A program made the position numbers and the translations under genes. Below are positions 27,044 through 35,940 of a DNA stretch of 64,000 nucleotides, piece after piece. A model generated the notes under the pieces. The model was not told the DNA's origin and ran no database searches. It saw only the letters and a list, made by a program, of their open reading frames with translations. Within the stretch, counting starts at the first letter, position 1. Each line of letters begins with the position of its first letter. This DNA comes from Sphaerisporangium perillae. Its GTDB lineage: Bacteria; Actinomycetota; Actinomycetes; Streptosporangiales; Streptosporangiaceae. The DNA lies in assembly GCF_023276435.1 (NCBI RefSeq), contig NZ_JALLPO010000034.1:54325-118324 (forward strand), written 5' to 3'.

Positions 27044-27817
27044 GTGTCGCGGCTCATCGGCCTCGGCGGCGTGATCGCCTACCGGGCCCTGTTCAACTGG
27101 ACCAGCCCGGCCATGTTCACCGGGACGCTGCTGGCGAGCCCGCTGTTCCAGCTGCTGTTCTTCGCCTACCTCGGGCGTCAGCTCGGTGTCGCGGACGACA
27201 CCTTCTACATCGTCGGCAACGCCGTGCTCTCGGCCTCGGTGGCGTGCGTGTTCGGCGGCACGATGGCCGTCGCCAACGAGCGCAGGTTCGGCACCCTCGG
27301 CCACGTCCTGCTCTCCCCGCGGAGCCGTACGGCGATCTTCCTCGGCCGGGTGCTGCCGTACGCCCTGAACGGCCTGCTCGTCGCGGCGTTCACGCTGTCC
27401 GCCGGGGCGCTGCTGCTCGGCCTGCGCATCCCGCCCGGAGCGGTGCCCGGGCTGCTGGTGGTACTCGCCGCGGGGTCGCTGTCCTGCGGCTTCTTCGGAC
27501 TGACGCTCGGCGCGATCGGGTTGCGCTTCCGGGACGTGTGGCTGGTGTCCAACGTGGCCACCTCGCTGATGCTCCTGCTGACGGGGGTCAACATCCCGCT
27601 GAACAGGCTTCCCGCGTGGATGGGGGCGCTGGGGGACCTGCTGCCGATCACCCACGCGGCGCGCGCGGCGCGGGCCCTGGTGTCCGGGCAGGGGGCCGTG
27701 CCGGCGGACCTGGGCGCCGAGGCGGTGGTGGGCCTCGGGTACGCGGTCACGGCCGGCGTCCTGCTGAAGGTGTTCGAAGCGGAGAGCCGCCGCCGCGCCT
27801 CCCTGGACACACTGTGA
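27044..27817 (+). CDS. ABC-2 exporter permease, second subunit
   Basis: 257 residues with six hydrophobic segments and the ABC-2 hallmark ANERRFGTLGHVLLSPRSR near residue 85, plus LLLTGVNIPLNRLPAWMG. The GTG at 27044 follows AAGGAAG at good distance; an ATG at 26996 would add a hydrophilic stretch without a ribosome binding site. It is similar in size and layout to the preceding permease but clearly diverged, so the exporter is a heterodimer. Confidence 0.9.
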   Translation: MSRLIGLGGVIAYRALFNWTSPAMFTGTLLASPLFQLLFFAYLGRQLGVADDTFYIVGNAVLSASVACVFGGTMAVANERRFGTLGHVLLSPRSRTAIFLGRVLPYALNGLLVAAFTLSAGALLLGLRIPPGAVPGLLVVLAAGSLSCGFFGLTLGAIGLRFRDVWLVSNVATSLMLLLTGVNIPLNRLPAWMGALGDLLPITHAARAARALVSGQGAVPADLGAEAVVGLGYAVTAGVLLKVFEAESRRRASLDTL

Positions 27818-27933
27818 ACGCCCACGACCGCGACCGCGACCATGACCATGACCGTGACCGCCACCGGGGCCGAGGCGGGGACCGGCCGTGCCGGGCTTCC
27901 CGCTCCGCCCGCGCGGCCGGCCAGTACTGGTAA
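27814..27933 (+). CDS. possible 39-residue His/Asp/Arg-rich peptide
   Basis: A GTG overlapping the stop of the second permease (GTGA) opens a 39-codon frame ending in TAA. The first third is an alternating HDRDRDHDHDRD-like run encoded by a hexanucleotide repeat. The overlap suggests translational coupling and the composition could bind metal. However, the rest looks like ordinary GC-rich non-coding sequence, so it may not be a real gene. Confidence 0.2.
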   Translation: MNAHDRDRDHDHDRDRHRGRGGDRPCRASRSARAAGQYW

Positions 27934-27967
27934 CGGACCCCGGGCCCCGCCGGGTTTTGGGTAGGGT

Positions 27968-27996
27968 TTGCGGCGTTCTGCAACTGCTGTTACCTA
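27968..27996 (+). promoter_or_regulatory. promoter of the surface peptidase gene
   Basis: -35 TTGCGG (27968-27973), 17-bp spacer, -10 TACCTA (27991-27996), with the GTG start ten bases downstream. This supports the GTG at 28007 over any earlier start in the same frame. Confidence 0.5.
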
Positions 27997-28006
27997 TGGG
28001 GCAAAA

Positions 28007-29518
28007 GTGACATCGGGGCAGTCTTTTCCGCACCATCCGCAACCGCAGTCGTGGCCGCCACCGCAGGCTCCCCAGCCGCCGTACCCGCCGCCGGGTGGTC
28101 AGCCCCCGTACCCGCAACCGTCGTACCCGCCGCAGGGCCCGTACCCGCCTCCCGGGCCGCCGCCGCGCCGTCGCAGGACGGGCCTGTGGGTGGCGCTCAG
28201 CGCGCTGGTCGTGCTGCTCACCGTCGGCGTGGGCGCGCTGGTCGGCATGATGCTCGCGAAGCCGTCCCCGGCCGAGAACGCCGCCGGCACGGGAAACTCC
28301 GACACGATCGCCGTGACCGAGGCGGAACTGAAGAAGGCGGTGCTAGAGCACGGCAATGCCTACCAGACGGGCGACCTGAAGGGCTACCTGAAGATCTTCG
28401 ACCAGAAGAACGCGGCCCTGGTCAAGGCGCAGACCCGCACCTTCGCCAACCTGCGCAAGTTGCCGCTCCAGTCGGCCTCCTTCGAGATCCTGAAGCAGCA
28501 GGGGCTCGCCCAGGACAACTTCGGGCGGCAGGTGTCCTTCTCCCTCGACGTCGCCTTCGTCCACCAGTTCGCGGGCATCGACCTGCGCCCGGTCGCCGAG
28601 TGGTACCGCTGGACGGTGACCAAGGCGAGCAAGGACGCCCCGCTGGTCGTGACCAAGGTCGGTGGCGCCCCCGCGGCCTTCGGTGAGGACAAGACCGTCT
28701 TCTACCCGGCCCCGTGGGACAGCTGGCCGGACATCTCGGTCACCAAGACCCTGCACACGATCGTCCTCGCCCCTCCGGCGCAGGCCGCGCGGGCCCGCCA
28801 GATCGCGCCCGTCGCGGAGCGGGCCGCCGCCGAGGACCTGGACTTCTGGGCGAAGAACGGTGACGGGAGCGCCGAGGTGCCCGCCGGCTTCGTGGTCGCC
28901 CTGGCCAAGGGCCGGGCCCAGCTGGGGCACCTGTTCCGCACCGTGGAGAAGGTCACCGAGTCCGGCGTCTCCATCGGCATGCCGACCTTCGGAGGGAGCG
29001 GGGACAAGGTCAAGATCGGTGGGTCCCGCATCGTGGTGGACACCGCCTCGCCCTTCTTCGACGACGCCAAGGGCGTGCGGGAGATCTTCCGGCACGAGAT
29101 GGCGCATTCGGTGATGGCCCCCCTGGACAACGGCGAGTTCGAGGTGTTGGGCGGGGACAACTGGATCATCGAGGGCTTCGCGGAGTTCATGGCCCACCGC
29201 GGCGAGAGCCTGAACGCGAACGGCCGCACACCCCAGACCCGCGCGTACGTGCGAGGGCAGCTCGACCAGCCGTTCACCGGCAAGATCCCCGACAATCTCT
29301 CCTGGGACGCCGAGGGCCTGACGAGCGTGAACTACCAGCTCGGCCACCTGGCGATCCAGCTGATCGCCGAGCGATACGGCGAGGAGAGGATGACGGCCTT
29401 CGTGGCCGCGTACTACCGGGACAAGAAGGCCGACACGGCGCTCCAGGACGTACTCGGCGTGAGCAGGCAGGAGTTCGAGCGGCAGTGGGCGCAGTACGTC
29501 CGCGGCAAGCTCGGCTGA
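28007..29518 (+). CDS. anchored peptidase-MA-like (gluzincin) surface protein
   Basis: 503 residues. A Pro/Gln/Tyr-rich cytoplasmic N-terminus (1-57) precedes one membrane helix (~58-84). The exterior part has an NTF2-like region (~105-215, with GNAYQTGDLKGYLKIFD) and a C-terminal zinc peptidase domain. That domain has FRHEMAHSV near residue 363 and a downstream glutamate in WIIEGFAEFMA near 389-393, the HExxH...E gluzincin layout. The end matches the peptidase MA-like helical tail (RYGEERMTAFVAAYYRD). The next gene starts eight bases on and encodes another anchored protein, so the two probably work together. Confidence 0.85.
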   Translation: MTSGQSFPHHPQPQSWPPPQAPQPPYPPPGGQPPYPQPSYPPQGPYPPPGPPPRRRRTGLWVALSALVVLLTVGVGALVGMMLAKPSPAENAAGTGNSDTIAVTEAELKKAVLEHGNAYQTGDLKGYLKIFDQKNAALVKAQTRTFANLRKLPLQSASFEILKQQGLAQDNFGRQVSFSLDVAFVHQFAGIDLRPVAEWYRWTVTKASKDAPLVVTKVGGAPAAFGEDKTVFYPAPWDSWPDISVTKTLHTIVLAPPAQAARARQIAPVAERAAAEDLDFWAKNGDGSAEVPAGFVVALAKGRAQLGHLFRTVEKVTESGVSIGMPTFGGSGDKVKIGGSRIVVDTASPFFDDAKGVREIFRHEMAHSVMAPLDNGEFEVLGGDNWIIEGFAEFMAHRGESLNANGRTPQTRAYVRGQLDQPFTGKIPDNLSWDAEGLTSVNYQLGHLAIQLIAERYGEERMTAFVAAYYRDKKADTALQDVLGVSRQEFERQWAQYVRGKLG

Positions 29519-29525
29519 CCGGGGG

Positions 29526-31223
29526 ATGACGAAGATGACCGACCCGCACCAGTCGCAGCCGTACGGTCCGGAGGACGCGGGGGCGCCCTACCCGGACCGG
29601 GCCCAGTACCCGCCACCGGGATACCCCGGCCAGACCTACCCGGCCCAGCCCCATCCCGGCCAGACCCCTCCGGGCCAGACCTATCCGGGCCAGGTTCCCC
29701 AAGGGCAGCCGTATCCCGCTCCCCAGCAGCCGTACCCGGGAGGGCCGCAGGGGCAGCCCTACCCGGGGGGTGCGCAGGGGCAGCCGTACCCGGGAGGGCC
29801 GCAAGGGCAGCCGTATCCGGGGCCGCCGCAGCAGCCCTATCCGGGCGCGCCGTACCCCGCCTCCCCGTACCCCGCCCCGCCGGTCCAGGGGTTCGGGGGG
29901 CCGTACGGGCAGGGACCGCGGCCGCCGGCGCCGCCGCGGCGCACCGGCAGGACCGTGCTGTTCGTGGCGCTCGGGCTGGTGGGGCTGCTGATCCTCGGCG
30001 GGGGCACGGCGTGGTTCGTCGCGAGCCGGGGCGGCGCCCCGGCGGGCGGAGCGGCGGCCGGGACGTGGAAGGTGCCGTTCGCGCAGCCCGACAGCTCGGA
30101 CTTCGACGGCGAGCTGATGTTCGCCTCGTGGCTGACGGACACCGCGGTGGTCCGGGTGCAGCGGGACGGCGTGCTGGCCTACGCCTTCGGCACGGGCAAG
30201 CGGGTCTGGGGCACCCCGGCGCCCTCCGGATCCCTCTGCGGCGCGACCCCCACCCTGCAGGACGGCAAGGGCGTGATCGCCTACGGCGGCGGGGACGCCT
30301 GCGACCATCTGGCCGGCATCGACGCGCGCACCGGCAAGGTGCTCTGGAAGGCGCAGGTGGCGGCCGAGAAGCGGCTGGGAGGGTCGCGGTCCATCGAGGT
30401 GCCCGAGCTGGCGCTCGCCGGGGACGTCGTGATCGCCCAGCCCGGGGCGGGGTTGCGGGCGTACCGCCTCTCCGACGGCAAGGGGCTGTGGCGGGGCACG
30501 CCGCCGAGCGGCTGCCGTTCGACCGGCCTCGGCGCCGGCGCCAAGGTCGTCGTGGTCACCCTGAACTGCTTCCCGCGTGGTGCGACCTATGGGTTCGAGC
30601 CCGCGACCGGGAAGATCAAGTGGAAGTTCGACGCGCCGGACGAGGGGCCGGACATGGTGCTGTCCGCCGACCCGCCGGTGCTCATGTCGGGCGCCAAGGG
30701 GCAGCGGTTCACGGTCCTGGACGAGGCCGGCAAGCAGGTGTCGGACTTCTCGCCCACGGAGGAGATCGACCTGCTGTCGATGAGCCGTGCCATCGCCTTC
30801 GAGGGGGGTAACGAGCACCTGCGGATGACGGTCCACGGCGACACGCTGTATCTGGCCACCTTCTCCAAGAACGTGCCGGGCAAGCTGCGCTCCAGGGACT
30901 ACGCCGTGGCCTTCGACATGCGGGGTGGCAAGCCGCTCTGGAAGTCCTCGGGCGGGTCGGACTGCAAGCTGAACTTCATCCGCGCCGACGACAAGGGGGT
31001 CCTGGCGCTGGAGACCGGTGACCATCGCGACCTGGCGCCCCGGGTGGTGCGGATCGACGCCGCCACCGGCAAGACGCAGGCCGTCGCCGAGCTGCCGCTG
31101 GAGTTCGGGCACGAGGGCGAGGACGCCGAGGTGTTCGAGCGCGACGGCACCGTGGTCATCGTGCCGTGGGCCGCCGTGGTGGCCAAGAACGCGATCAGCG
31201 TGGTGAACACCTCGCACTCCTGA
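29526..31223 (+). CDS. anchored PQQ-like beta-propeller protein with YPG-rich N-terminus
   Basis: 565 residues. A ~135-residue Tyr/Pro/Gly/Gln-rich cytoplasmic tail is followed by one membrane helix (~141-165) and an exported eight-bladed-type propeller. Repeats such as GIDARTGKVLWKAQV, GFEPATGKIKWKF and AFDMRGGKPLWKS are the Trp-docking signature of PQQ/BamB-like blades. It lacks quinoprotein catalytic residues that I can see, so a scaffold or sensing role is likelier. The N-terminal tail contains a 27-bp repeat (29730-29810). It starts eight bases after the peptidase gene. Confidence 0.87.
   Translation: MTKMTDPHQSQPYGPEDAGAPYPDRAQYPPPGYPGQTYPAQPHPGQTPPGQTYPGQVPQGQPYPAPQQPYPGGPQGQPYPGGAQGQPYPGGPQGQPYPGPPQQPYPGAPYPASPYPAPPVQGFGGPYGQGPRPPAPPRRTGRTVLFVALGLVGLLILGGGTAWFVASRGGAPAGGAAAGTWKVPFAQPDSSDFDGELMFASWLTDTAVVRVQRDGVLAYAFGTGKRVWGTPAPSGSLCGATPTLQDGKGVIAYGGGDACDHLAGIDARTGKVLWKAQVAAEKRLGGSRSIEVPELALAGDVVIAQPGAGLRAYRLSDGKGLWRGTPPSGCRSTGLGAGAKVVVVTLNCFPRGATYGFEPATGKIKWKFDAPDEGPDMVLSADPPVLMSGAKGQRFTVLDEAGKQVSDFSPTEEIDLLSMSRAIAFEGGNEHLRMTVHGDTLYLATFSKNVPGKLRSRDYAVAFDMRGGKPLWKSSGGSDCKLNFIRADDKGVLALETGDHRDLAPRVVRIDAATGKTQAVAELPLEFGHEGEDAEVFERDGTVVIVPWAAVVAKNAISVVNTSHS
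29730..29810. repeat. 27-bp repeat encoding QPYPGGPQG units
   Basis: Three 27-bp units (29730-29756, 29757-29783, 29784-29810) in the cytoplasmic tail of the propeller protein. Confidence 0.85.
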
Positions 31224-31251
31224 CGGGACCGTTCTGCGAGCCTTGACCGGG

Positions 31252-31288
31252 GCCCCGCGAGCCCGCCGTGGTGCGGAGTTCGCGGGGC
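31252..31288 (+). terminator. hairpin after the propeller gene
   Basis: GCCCCGCGA (31252-31260) pairs perfectly with TCGCGGGGC (31280-31288) across a 19-base loop, about 30 bases after the stop. There is no U-tract, as is common in high-GC actinobacteria. Confidence 0.5.
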
Positions 31289-31587
31289 TCTCGCGTGCGG
31301 CGCGGCATTTCCACGCGTTTACACCTCATGGTCTACACCAATTCCCGGCCAGTGAACCGTCGGTTAATCGCCGTGAATGATCCAAGAATTGGTATATACC
31401 ACGGTTCGCGGGCCCGACTTTCGGCCGGGTGCGGACTCTCAGGCTCAATGGATTAGACCGCTATATTGGGGCCTAGCAGGGCAAACGCCCTCGTATGGGA
31501 TGAGTGACGTTTCCTGCGGTAAATCGTAGGTAGAGTCCCCGGAACGAGGCGGAATCGGACGCCATTGAAGTCGTTGAAGGAGTCCCA
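31289..31587. promoter_or_regulatory. ppdK upstream region with two DasR-like sites
   Basis: The AT-richer gap before ppdK holds TGGTCTACACCA (31329-31340) and the perfect palindrome TGGTATATACCA (31390-31401), 61 bp centre to centre. Both fit the TGGT-N4-ACCA core bound by DasR/HutC-type GntR regulators. A possible promoter is GTGACG (31504-31509), 17 bp, TAGGTA (31527-31532). I see no gene in the gap. Confidence 0.6.
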
Positions 31588-34248
31588 GTGCCCAAATACG
31601 TATACGACTTCACCGAGGGCAACAAGGATCTCAAGGATCTCCTCGGTGGTAAGGGTGCCAATCTCGCGGAGATGACGAACCTGGGTCTTCCCGTGCCCGC
31701 GGGCTTCACGATCACGACCGAGGCCTGCCGCAGCTTCCTCACGGACGGCGGCGTCCCCGAGGGGCTCTGGGACGAGGTAGAGGCGCATCTCCGGGACATG
31801 GAGACGGGGATGGGCAAGCGCCTCGGCGCCGCCGGCGACCCCCTGCTGGTCAGCGTCCGGTCCGGCGCGAAGTTCTCGATGCCGGGCATGATGGAGACCG
31901 TCCTCAACATCGGCCTCAACGACGAGTCCGTCCACGGCCTGGCCGAGCAGGCCGGCGACGAGCGCTTCGCCTGGGACTCCTACCGCAGGCTCATCCAGAT
32001 GTTCGGCAGGACCGTGCTCGGCATCGAAGGCGACCGCTTCGAGGACGCCATCGACGACGCCAAGCGGACCAAGGGCGTCGACAGCGACCTCGACCTTGGC
32101 GCGGCCGACTTCCAGCACCTCGTGGAGATCTACAAGGGCATCGTCAAGGACGCGACGGGCGAGGAGTTCCCCTCCGATCCCCGCTCGCAGATGCGGATGG
32201 CCGTCGAGGCGGTGTTCAATTCGTGGAACGCCCCGCGCGCGGTGGTCTACCGCCGCCAGGAGCGCATCCCCGCCGACCTCGGCACGGCCGTCAACATCGT
32301 CGCGATGGTCTTCGGCAACCTCGGCATGGACTCCGGCACCGGCGTCGCCTTCACCCGCGACCCCGGCTCGGGGCAGCAGGGCGTGTACGGCGACTACCTG
32401 CAGAACGCGCAGGGAGAGGACGTCGTCGCCGGCATCCGCAACACGCTGCCGCTGCAGGAGCTCGAGAAGATCGACCCGGCGTCCTACCGGCAGCTGATCG
32501 GCATCATGGAGACACTGGAGAACCACTACCGCGACCTGTGCGACATCGAGTTCACGATCGAGCGCGGCAAGCTGTGGATGCTGCAGACCCGCGTCGGCAA
32601 GCGCACGGCCGGGGCGGCGTTCCGCATCGCGACGCAGCTCGCCGACCAGGGCCTCATCGACCTCGACGAGGCCGTCGAGCGGGTGAGCGGCGACCAGCTC
32701 GCGCAGCTGATGTTCCCGAGGTTCGCGATCCACGCCGACCTGCGGCCCATCGCCAAGGGCATGAACGCCTCGCCCGGCGCGGCCGTGGGCAAGGCGGTGT
32801 TCTCCTCCGCGCGGGCCGAGGAGCTTTCCGGCCAGGGTGAGGACGTCATCCTGGTCCGCCGGGAGACCACCCCCGACGACCTCGCCGGCATGATCGCCGC
32901 CCGGGGCGTGCTGACCAGCAGGGGCGGCAAGACCTCGCACGCCGCGGTGGTCGCCCGCGGCATGGGCAAGACGTGCGTGTGCGGCGCCGAGCGACTCGAG
33001 GTGGACGCGAAGGAGCGGCGGTTCACCGGGCCCGGCGGCGTGGTCGTCGAGGAGGGCGACGTCATCTCGATCGACGGCACCACCGGCGAGGTGTACCTGG
33101 GCGAGGTGCCGGTCATGGCCTCGCCGGTCGTCGAGTACTTCGAGGGCACGGGCGGCACCGGCGACGCCCTCGTCCAGGCCGTGCACCGGATCATGACCCA
33201 CGCCGACGAGCGGCGCCGCATGGCCGTGCGCGCCAACGCCGACACCCCCGAGGACGCGGCGCGCGCCCGCAGGTTCGGTGCCCAGGGCATCGGGCTCTGC
33301 CGTACCGAGCACATGTTCCTGGGCGAGCGGCGCCAGCTCGTCGAGGACCTGATCCTGGCCGTGTCGCCGGAGGAGCGCCAGGCGGCGCTGGACGCGCTCG
33401 AACCCCTGCAGAAGTCCGACTTCGTCGGCATCCTCGCGGCGATGGACGGCCTGCCGGTGACGATCCGGCTCATCGACCCGCCGCTGCACGAGTTCCTGCC
33501 CGACCTGACCGCGCTGTCGGTGAAGGTCGCGCTGGCGGGCGACGACGCCGCGGACCGGGACCGCAAGCTGCTCGCGGCGGTCAAGCGGCTGCACGAGCAG
33601 AACCCGATGCTCGGCCTGCGGGGCGTGCGCCTCGGGCTGGTGATCCCCGGCCTGTTCGCCATGCAGGTGCGGGCCATCGCCCAGGCGGCCGTGGAGCGCC
33701 GCGCCGCGGGCGGCGACCCGCGGGCCGAGATCATGATCCCGCTGGTCAGCGCCGTGCAGGAGCTGGAGGGCGTGCGCGACGAGACCGAGCGCATCCTGGA
33801 GCGGGCCGGAGTCGAGGCCTTGATCGGCACGATGATCGAGGTGCCGCGCGCGGCGCTCACCGCCGGCCAGATCGCCGAGGCGGCGCGGTTCTTCTCCTTC
33901 GGCACCAACGACCTCACCCAGATGACCTGGGGATTCTCCCGGGACGACGTCGAGGCCGCGTTCTTCTCCCGCTACCTGGAGCTGGGCATCTTCGGGGTGT
34001 CGCCGTTCGAGAGCATCGACCGCGCGGGCGTGGGCCGGCTGATGACGATCGCCGTCGAGGAGGGCCGTAAGACGCGCCCCGACCTCAAGATCGGCATCTG
34101 CGGGGAGCACGGCGGCGACCCGGAGTCGGTGCGCTTCTGCCACGAGATCGGCCTGGACTACGTGTCCTGCTCGCCGTTCCGGGTTCCTGTCGCCCGCCTG
34201 GAGGCGGGCCGCGCGGCCCTGAGCGGCGGCGGCTCCGACTCTCGCTGA
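31588..34248 (+). CDS. ppdK: pyruvate, phosphate dikinase
   Basis: 886 residues, the usual length. Interconverts pyruvate + ATP + Pi with PEP + AMP + PPi. The N-terminal ATP-grasp part includes LLGGKGANLAEM and RSGAKFSMPGMMETVLN. The swivelling His domain has GGKTSHAAVVARGMGKTCVCG (phospho-His near 455). The C-terminal TIM barrel ends with GICGEHGGD and the catalytic-Cys segment. The GTG at 31588 follows GAAGGAG. It has its own regulatory region and a terminator after it, so it is monocistronic. Supply of PEP from pyruvate fits growth on sugars or organic acids. Confidence 0.96.
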   Translation: MPKYVYDFTEGNKDLKDLLGGKGANLAEMTNLGLPVPAGFTITTEACRSFLTDGGVPEGLWDEVEAHLRDMETGMGKRLGAAGDPLLVSVRSGAKFSMPGMMETVLNIGLNDESVHGLAEQAGDERFAWDSYRRLIQMFGRTVLGIEGDRFEDAIDDAKRTKGVDSDLDLGAADFQHLVEIYKGIVKDATGEEFPSDPRSQMRMAVEAVFNSWNAPRAVVYRRQERIPADLGTAVNIVAMVFGNLGMDSGTGVAFTRDPGSGQQGVYGDYLQNAQGEDVVAGIRNTLPLQELEKIDPASYRQLIGIMETLENHYRDLCDIEFTIERGKLWMLQTRVGKRTAGAAFRIATQLADQGLIDLDEAVERVSGDQLAQLMFPRFAIHADLRPIAKGMNASPGAAVGKAVFSSARAEELSGQGEDVILVRRETTPDDLAGMIAARGVLTSRGGKTSHAAVVARGMGKTCVCGAERLEVDAKERRFTGPGGVVVEEGDVISIDGTTGEVYLGEVPVMASPVVEYFEGTGGTGDALVQAVHRIMTHADERRRMAVRANADTPEDAARARRFGAQGIGLCRTEHMFLGERRQLVEDLILAVSPEERQAALDALEPLQKSDFVGILAAMDGLPVTIRLIDPPLHEFLPDLTALSVKVALAGDDAADRDRKLLAAVKRLHEQNPMLGLRGVRLGLVIPGLFAMQVRAIAQAAVERRAAGGDPRAEIMIPLVSAVQELEGVRDETERILERAGVEALIGTMIEVPRAALTAGQIAEAARFFSFGTNDLTQMTWGFSRDDVEAAFFSRYLELGIFGVSPFESIDRAGVGRLMTIAVEEGRKTRPDLKIGICGEHGGDPESVRFCHEIGLDYVSCSPFRVPVARLEAGRAALSGGGSDSR

Positions 34249-34256
34249 CGCGCGAC

Positions 34257-34298
34257 GGCCGGCCCGCGGACGTCTTCACAAGATCCCGCGGGCCGGCC
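34257..34298 (+). terminator. ppdK terminator hairpin
   Basis: GGCCGGCCCGCGG (34257-34269) and CCGCGGGCCGGCC (34286-34298) form a perfect 13-bp stem with a 16-base loop, starting nine bases after the stop. Confidence 0.7.
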
Positions 34299-34505
34299 CG
34301 GCGAGCCCGAGCGCCGCCCGCGCCGTCCCACGCGGCCCGCCCGTCGTACGGGCCGGGCGTCCAGCGCGCCGGGGTGGCGGCGGTGTCCTCTAGGGGGCCG
34401 TACGGGGCTCCTGACCTGCGGGGAAAGACGAGACCCGCCAGACATCGTGAGTTTCCTGCATGTTTGTCATGTACCGCCGGTAGCGGGGGTAGCATCCGGC
34501 TACCG

Positions 34506-35741
34506 ATGAGAGAGTACGACGAGTTCGATCAGGCCAGATGGGTGCCGGAACCTCCCGGCAACCCCGAGCGCAGCGCGTTCGAACGCGACCGGGCGCGGGT
34601 CCTGCACAGCGCGGCGCTGCGGCGGCTGGCCGCCAAGACCCAGGTGGTCGGGCCGGGAGAGATCCCCGACCACGGCCGCCACATCCCGCGCACCCGGCTG
34701 ACCCACTCTCTCGAATGCGCCCAGATCGGCAGGGAGATGGGCAAGGCGCTCGGCTGCGACCCCGACCTGGTGGAGACGGCCTGCCTCGCGCACGACCTCG
34801 GCCACCCCCCGTTCGGGCACAACGGCGAGACGGTCCTGAACGAGCTGGCGGCCCGGTGCGGAGGCTTCGAGGGCAACGCGCAGAGCCTGCGGCTGCTGAC
34901 CCGCCTGGAGGCCAAGGTCCTCACCGCCGACGGCCGCAGTGCCGGGCTGAACCTCACCCGCGCGACGCTCGACTCGGCGCTGAAGTATCCCTGGACCTCC
35001 GCCCACGGCGCCAAGTTCGGCGTCTACCCCGACGACCTGCCGGTCTTCCGATGGGTCAGGCAGGGCGTGCCGGCCGACCGGGTCTGCTTCGAGGCCCAGA
35101 CCATGGACTGGTCGGACGACGTGGCGTACTCCGTGCACGACCTGGAGGACGCCATGCACTCCGGGCACGTCACCCCGGCACTGCTCAGGGACGCGGGAGA
35201 GCGGCGCGAGGTGTGCGAGCGCACCCTCAAGGCGTACGCGGACGACTCCTGCCTCACCGAGCTGGAGGAGACGCTGGCCCGCCTGGTCGCCGAGCCGCTG
35301 TGGCCGGCGCGGTTCACCGAGACCATGGCCGACCTGGTGGCGCTCAAGTCGTTCACCAGCGCGCTGATCGGGCGGTTCTGCCTGTCGGCGCAGAGGGCCA
35401 CGCTGGAGGCGTACGGCCGGGGGTTCACCCGGCACGGCGCCGACCTGATCGTGCCGAGGGTCACCCGGCTGGAGTGCGCGCTGCTCAAGGGCGTCACGGC
35501 GCACTATGTGATGTCGCGGGACGACCACCACGCCAACCAGGCCCGGCAGCGCGAGCTGATCGCCGAGCTGGCCTCGATGATCATGCTGGGTGCCCCTGGG
35601 ACGCTGGAGCCGGCGCTGCGGGCGGCCTTCGCCGAGGCGGCCGACGACGCCGCCCGCCTGCGCGTGGTGATCGACCAGATCGCCTCGCTCACCGACGGCT
35701 CCGCGATCGCCCTCCACCGCACCCTCGGCTCTCGCCACTGA
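34506..35741 (+). CDS. dgt: deoxyguanosinetriphosphate triphosphohydrolase-like protein
   Basis: 411-residue HD-domain dNTPase. Motifs: LAAKTQVVGPGE, RTRLTHSLECAQIGREM (first His), CLAHDLGHPPFGHNGE (HD pair), and the DWSDDVAYSVHDLEDA segment. It hydrolyses dNTPs to deoxynucleosides and tripolyphosphate. The ATG at 34506 is chosen because the extension upstream is not conserved in type and TAGCAT at 34490-34495 can serve as the -10. Placement just upstream of dnaG is the standard actinobacterial arrangement. Confidence 0.93.
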   Translation: MREYDEFDQARWVPEPPGNPERSAFERDRARVLHSAALRRLAAKTQVVGPGEIPDHGRHIPRTRLTHSLECAQIGREMGKALGCDPDLVETACLAHDLGHPPFGHNGETVLNELAARCGGFEGNAQSLRLLTRLEAKVLTADGRSAGLNLTRATLDSALKYPWTSAHGAKFGVYPDDLPVFRWVRQGVPADRVCFEAQTMDWSDDVAYSVHDLEDAMHSGHVTPALLRDAGERREVCERTLKAYADDSCLTELEETLARLVAEPLWPARFTETMADLVALKSFTSALIGRFCLSAQRATLEAYGRGFTRHGADLIVPRVTRLECALLKGVTAHYVMSRDDHHANQARQRELIAELASMIMLGAPGTLEPALRAAFAEAADDAARLRVVIDQIASLTDGSAIALHRTLGSRH

Positions 35742-35940
35742 CCGGAACCGCCGCACACCGGCGCCGTCACCGCCGTACCCCGTCCCGCCGCCGCGGCGCC
35801 GAGTGTTAAAGCACCACACCGGAGGAGAATCGGGTGACCTCGTTCGTGTGTGTGCGTTGGCGCCGCGACGGCGAGTAGAGGTGTGGCGGCGCCGGCGCCG
35901 ATGAGCGGTGGGTGAGCCGGAGGGGTTCGCGGGGGTTGGG

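Noticed and set aside
31453..34143. 896-codon minus-strand frame opposite ppdK
   Set aside because: Shadow frame produced by strong third-position GC bias of ppdK; no domain is recognisable.
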